64,000 nt of DNA, from contig CM055097.1 of assembly GCA_029204225.1 (NCBI GenBank), forward strand, positions 11,777,828 to 11,841,827. Reading direction: 5' to 3'. A model generated the notes under the pieces. That model saw only the letters and a list, made by a program, of their open reading frames with translations. It was not told where the DNA came from and did no database searches. The DNA is from Diphasiastrum complanatum. Lineage: Eukaryota > Streptophyta > Lycopodiopsida > Lycopodiales > Lycopodiaceae. Position numbers and translations under genes: made by a program. Of the stretch, positions 35,601 through 41,740 are shown piece by piece (position 1 is the first letter of the stretch; every line of letters starts with the position of its first letter).

Positions 35601-38600
35601 TCATTGGTCAAGTCAATAGGCCCTAGTCCCATGTCCGGTTTCAAGTAAGGTGTGGGACCCAAGGGTCAGGTCCCTAACACACCTTCCCCCTTAAAATGCT
35701 TTCTTGCAAGGAAGGAAATCTAGGAATCTCTGTCTAAGGTCTTGATCCTTTTCCCAAGTGTCCTCGTTGTCGAAATCACCTTCCCAACGAACCAAGTACT
35801 CAGTCACCTCTTGGTTTTGAGCCCATGTTGATGTACATCAACAATGGCCTGTGGTTATGGAGGTACAAAGATTGATAGATCCTCATTGCCCTATGTTTAT
35901 AGAAGAGGTGGGAGTCTCTCTTTACCATTCATTCAGTCTACTTGTGAAGAGATGGATGGAGAGCACGTGAAAGCCGGGATGTATGTCCAGGCCAGGGGAT
36001 GTGTGCTAGGTAGAGGCGAGAGCGATTGCTAGTGGTATGGGACATTGGTTATCGTTGGAGGCTCGTCCAGACATGATGGTGTCGATTAATTCTAGCGCAT
36101 GGGGGTGAGTCAGTAATGACTCTATGGATGGGCGATAATAGTGCGTTTGTCATGTATGTTGGGTCTACGAGAACCTTACAGCAATCAAAAGATCTATGGA
36201 GTTGCAAGTTGGTATCATAGATGCTGATTTCTATGTTAAGGTGGATTCGTTGTTACTTTTTAGCGGTAACGTTTTTTCTTCTATGATTTGTGGTTAAAGG
36301 ATTGCTTTCAACCTTGTATTTTGGTGTTGATTATTCCTGGAAAAAGTTTGAAAAATCAACGTACATAGAATTTTGGTAGAAATGGCCTAAATTTGAATTA
36401 ATTTTTTTGGCTAGTTCGAGAAATTTCTTTTGGGGTGGTAAAATTAGTTTTAAGCTATTGAAACTAATTTTCTAATGTTTGACAATCCTCCAGCAAATGT
36501 CCAGTTCGTTTGCAATATCTGCAAAACAATTTTGATTTCAAAATTTGATGAAGTTGAATGTTCTGAATTCAAATAATAATTCGTCTTTTGTGATTTCTTC
36601 GACTTCTTCTTTTCGAATTTCTTCGAATAAAGAGCTTCCGATTTTGGTGTCGAACAAGAGAATGAAGATCCATTTCTTCGGATCTCTTCCTACGGTAGCA
36701 TAGACGAAACTTATGCTAAATGTAAGACCATGCTGAGTAGAAATAATGATTACCCAATTTTTGTAGGTATCAGGAAGGAGAGTCATGACGACATATGAAT
36801 TGTTGATTTCTGTGCCACTTGTAGACATCTGCTCAAGAAGATTTTTGAAGTTGTTCAAGTGATTCGAAATCAAATCTGAATCATCCATTTTAAATGAGAA
36901 ACTTTTTCCTCAAATGAAGTTTGACAGTCACATCTCTAATATCGTAGAGAGTGCTAAGAATATTCCAAGCTTCCAGCGAAGTTCGATCGCTTTGTATATG
37001 ACTGATATGATTATCTCTGATATTGAGAGTGATAAGGGCAAAGGCTTTCCCATCCTTCTGCTTCTATTTGGTAAGGAATGAAATCCAACAGAAATATGCT
37101 TTCACCTATCTAACTTATTTGATGTAGATTTCAACACATTATGTTGCTCGTGCCTATCTACCTTTTTAGAGCTTGAAACATGAGATTCATTCACAATGTC
37201 ATTTGCATTCAAAACCAGAAGTACAAATACTTGAAATCGTGTTTTTCTTTTTGCAGAGCATTAATGAGAGGGTCATTAGGCAATTTCCTCTCGCCTATCA
37301 AGCTATGGGACAAACCCTCATGCTTGAACTTATGTGCATGATTAACAAAATTTGTGATTGACTGCGTAGCCGCATGCCAACGCTTACTCAACACGACATC
37401 AAAACATGTGAACCGAGTAATCTCAAAATCAATGCTCTTGGTATATGTCCGAACGGTGAGAGAGAACTAGACTAGCTTTTGGTCCGATACTTATGAACCT
37501 TAACCGTTATGAATTTCCACAATATATTGATATTTCGAAGGGACAATAGGTAGCGTTGGCTTCTTCACCAATGTGTAATTAATGATGGTGTGGGACGAAA
37601 TGCAATAAGTTCCCAACCTGCCAGTCTCCCTTGCATCCTTATTGATGTATCTAGAAATATTGTTTCAATGAATTGCGATTCGATTTAGTTCGAATTGCGA
37701 TTCGGATTTGAATCGGAATCGGCCGATTCGAATCGTTGAATCGGCTGAGCTCTGATATGTAACCAAAGACATATGTGCTGCCAGAAATTACAACCAGATA
37801 GAGAGATCCCTCCATTAGCAGCCTCCAAGGTAAATCCTATCAGGATGGCAGGCCGACTACGAAACCGTTTGTAGTCCGTGACATTGTGGGCGAACTACCC
37901 AAGCTCAAAGGAGTGACTCCTGAGTATCATGGAGCCCCGTATGAGGATGCTGAGTTCCACATCAACGCATTCTAGAACTCTCGTCTCATAAATCGAATCA
38001 TTGATCTCCATCATGAGATGAAATTTTTTGCGCTCATTTTAACTGGGTCAGCCACGAGATGGTCATTTTAACTGGGTCTGCCAAGAAGGTCTATTGAGAC
38101 CATAGAAGAATTTTATAGCTTATTCCTAATCGATTTTGCTCCACATCACACCCCAGATGGTCTATTATTCACACTAAGCTCCCTTTAGTAGAGTGAGGGC
38201 GAAATTGTTCGTCAATACCAACATAGATTGACCGAGTTGATGTGGCAAGTAGAAGCCATCTCCCTAGCTATTACTCACTTTCTTTTTGAGAGGCCTAAGA
38301 GATGACATACAACTTTTAGTGCATTAGAGTGGCCCTCAAACTTTGATAGAAGCTGTTAGTAAAGCTTTTATGGTGGAGGATGCACAAATCGCCAATACTC
38401 ATGTATATCTCGAGCTGTAAATAGTATGAACCTTAGACCAGATATGTGGCAGTAGCCTCCAATTAGAGAACATCAAATACACAACAATCCTCAACCCTTA
38501 TAGACATGAGGACCTCTAGTAATTCATAGTTTAATGCACCGATTTGAATTGGCGGTTCAAATCGGCTGATTCGACCAGCTCGAAACATTTCGAATCAGTT

Positions 38601-38879
38601 GGGTCAGGTTCGAATTGGCCTCATAGATTCTTTGCATTTCGCCTTCTTGAGTGACCCATTGATGTCGAGGAGTTGGGTATTAGGAGATCTTTGCAGACAA
38701 TGCAAGTCCAAGACTGAGGATTGAGGACTCCAATAATCAATTACTTCGTATGGTACTATGGAGACTACTTACTATATCTTGGAGAATCCCAACTTCCAAG
38801 ACTACGAGCTAGCTATTATCAATGGCTAACGGGCCAGGGGGGCCAGGGCTATTAAGCCTTGGCCCCTTGGCCATTGATA

Positions 38880-38947
<68 letters not shown>

Positions 38948-41695
38948 ACCCACTCACTCACACAAAAATCGCAAACACACTTCTTGTAGTTAAACTCAAT
39001 CCATTTAAACATTTGTGATATGGGGCTAGATTGACTTAGAGGTATGGTTACCAGGTCATTATCTTCAACTCTTGTACCCACAGCTGCTAGTTGCTTCCTT
39101 ATGCTATGCTGTCTCCCTCTTGTGTTTTTGAACTGTACAATGATTTCTTAGGAACAATACTTGAGGTATTTGATTTTTCATACATATTCTTCAGTATACC
39201 ACGGGCTGATGTGGCAGCACTCATGATATGTGGGACTATGTTATCTCCAAGAGAATGTGTGAACCAATGAAAAAGCTTGATGATCTTTTGTGTTATACGC
39301 AGAAAGTTACACATAAATAATTCTATGGGGAAAGTCCTCTATATTTTTGTCGTTGGTTTCCTATTATTGTTCTGTTAGTGCAAAAGAGCAGAGTCACCTC
39401 TGTCCAACTATAAGAAAATTGTAAGCTGTTGAAAATGCAAGAGCATGTTTCTATTGGCAAACAACTGAACTACGGTTTGATCTAGAAAGGAAAAAAGGCA
39501 ACTGTATGTATTGAAATAAACCTTGTATGGCGTGTGAAAGTGACCTTCTACTACACAAAAGGAAGTAATCGAAGAGCAATTTCACTTGCCATACAATAAG
39601 TGGGGAAAACACAACGATGGATTGCCACTCAGGCCTCTCTTTGTTTATCCCCTTTTTTTGATCGTGATATTTACTGCATATGATGCTGATAAATGCATGC
39701 ATTCCCATGTCCTAGGACTGATGTTCATACTAAGGTTTGAGAGTTCATTCTTTCTCTGGCTAACAGGAAGAGGAGCTAAAGGATGCCGTGGTGCTGATTT
39801 ATGCCAACAAACAGGTCTCTACTTGATCCTTGCGATTTAAAGACTGTCTTAATATGAGTATGTACATTATGACATTGCCATTTTCAGGAGGATAGTTATT
39901 TTTGCATGCCTACATACCATAGATGCAGTGAATCGCGATTCGCTGCAAAGAATCCTTGAAAGAATCCTTAAAAGAAAAATCAGATTTATGCATGAAAGGG
40001 CCTGCTCCTCGCGGACAGATTCACGCCAGCCGTGGAGGAGGCAAATAGCCGTCCGATCTTTGCAAGTAAATAGTCTGCAGGTATCTACTCGGCGATACGG
40101 AGGTGGTGTGCACGGTGCCGGGGGAATTTGAGCTTCGTTTCATTTAAGGTTTAGTAGGTTCAGAATGATTCAGCTGGGTTTTTGTTCAGCATGGTTTTAG
40201 TTCCTTTTGTTGTGATCAGAGAGAGAGATAGAGAGAGGGAGAATCAGAGAGCCTGGGAGTTAATACACCTAAATTGGACCATCCTGCACCCGAAACAGTC
40301 GGCAAACTACACAGTCATAATGCTCTCATCAGAGCTTTCATCTGATACCCATATTGCCTAAAAAAATTTCCAAAAAAACAAATCGATTTTGCACGATTCT
40401 GGGAAAAACCCGAAATGCGATTCTGATCGCGATTCAGAATCGCAGTGCATCTATGCTACGTACTACAGTTTATCCTCTCTACTTTTCTGTGGATCAAGAT
40501 CAAGATCTAATAAATATTAGGAAGTATGGATTGATTTCGTGGCTGACAAAACCACGACCTCATAATAGAAAATTAGGGATGCATATCTTTTTCTTTCAAT
40601 TGATAAATTACTACAACGTCCTTTGTTACACCAATTTTTTTTTCCTACCAGAACTGAACTGAAGGGGCAAATTTCACCAACTTCTTGGTTCTGCCTCTGA
40701 GATTTTATTACTCATTTTTGAATCATTGACAATACTGAAGGGGAAATGAATCTTATGAATATACTAGTCATCGGCATTTATTTGAATACCCAGAACTCTC
40801 AAATTTTTTTGATCAAATGGGCACCTATGGTGGTAGTTTGGTGAACATGAAACTCAAAATGCCAAACTACAGCTGGGGTAGCTAAAGCCACCAAACACTA
40901 TTTGTGAAAAAGCTGCTGGCAAGTAAGCCAGCCTGAACTTAAGAGGACCCAAATTAAGCCAAAAATGCTCCAGAAAGGAATAAAGAGAAATTTTGCATCT
41001 TCCTTCTTCCTTATGTCCTTGTCATTCATCAAGCTCTGGACAGGCTGGTCGCGATTGCATCCTGTTTAGAAGCAAAAAAAGAGAGCTAGAGGACCTCCTT
41101 TGACTGTCCTCAAGTGGAATTTCAACCGCCGACAAATATTTGTGAGATCCTAGCTAATTCCATCCTCTACAACTTCTCCAAAAACCTGTTTTATTGGATC
41201 TCAATTCTAATCCTCTTATGACTAATGACTAAATATGAACATCTTAGACGAAATTACTTATCTATGGAAGGAATGTGTCAGCATTCATCCAGAGAGCTAA
41301 CAAAACAACTAGTGATTAAACCGCCAAAAGTTGGGAGATCTTATCAGAATTACAGACACTTGGTGCCATTTAGTGGCAGAGAGAAAGAAACTAGGGAACA
41401 CACTATGTGGGTTTCTGACATGCTATTTAGGACGAACTGGATACTGCTACCTCGCACACAGCAGAAATCTAGAAGAGATTATTATTGCTGCTGAGAAGAC
41501 TGGAAAGAACCTTTATGGCGAGGGAAGCAAAATAAGACTTCTTTGTTACTGGAGCAAAATGTTGAGTATGATGTTTAGAAAATTTCTGCTTTTGCCTTTT
41601 CATGTCATTTGTTTACTCCATCTCTGTATCAAGTTGAGTTTCTAGTCCTCTTTGCTTTGCTCATGTACCTTTGAGTCACCCCTCTGCTGTCTGTT

Positions 41696-41740
<45 letters not shown>

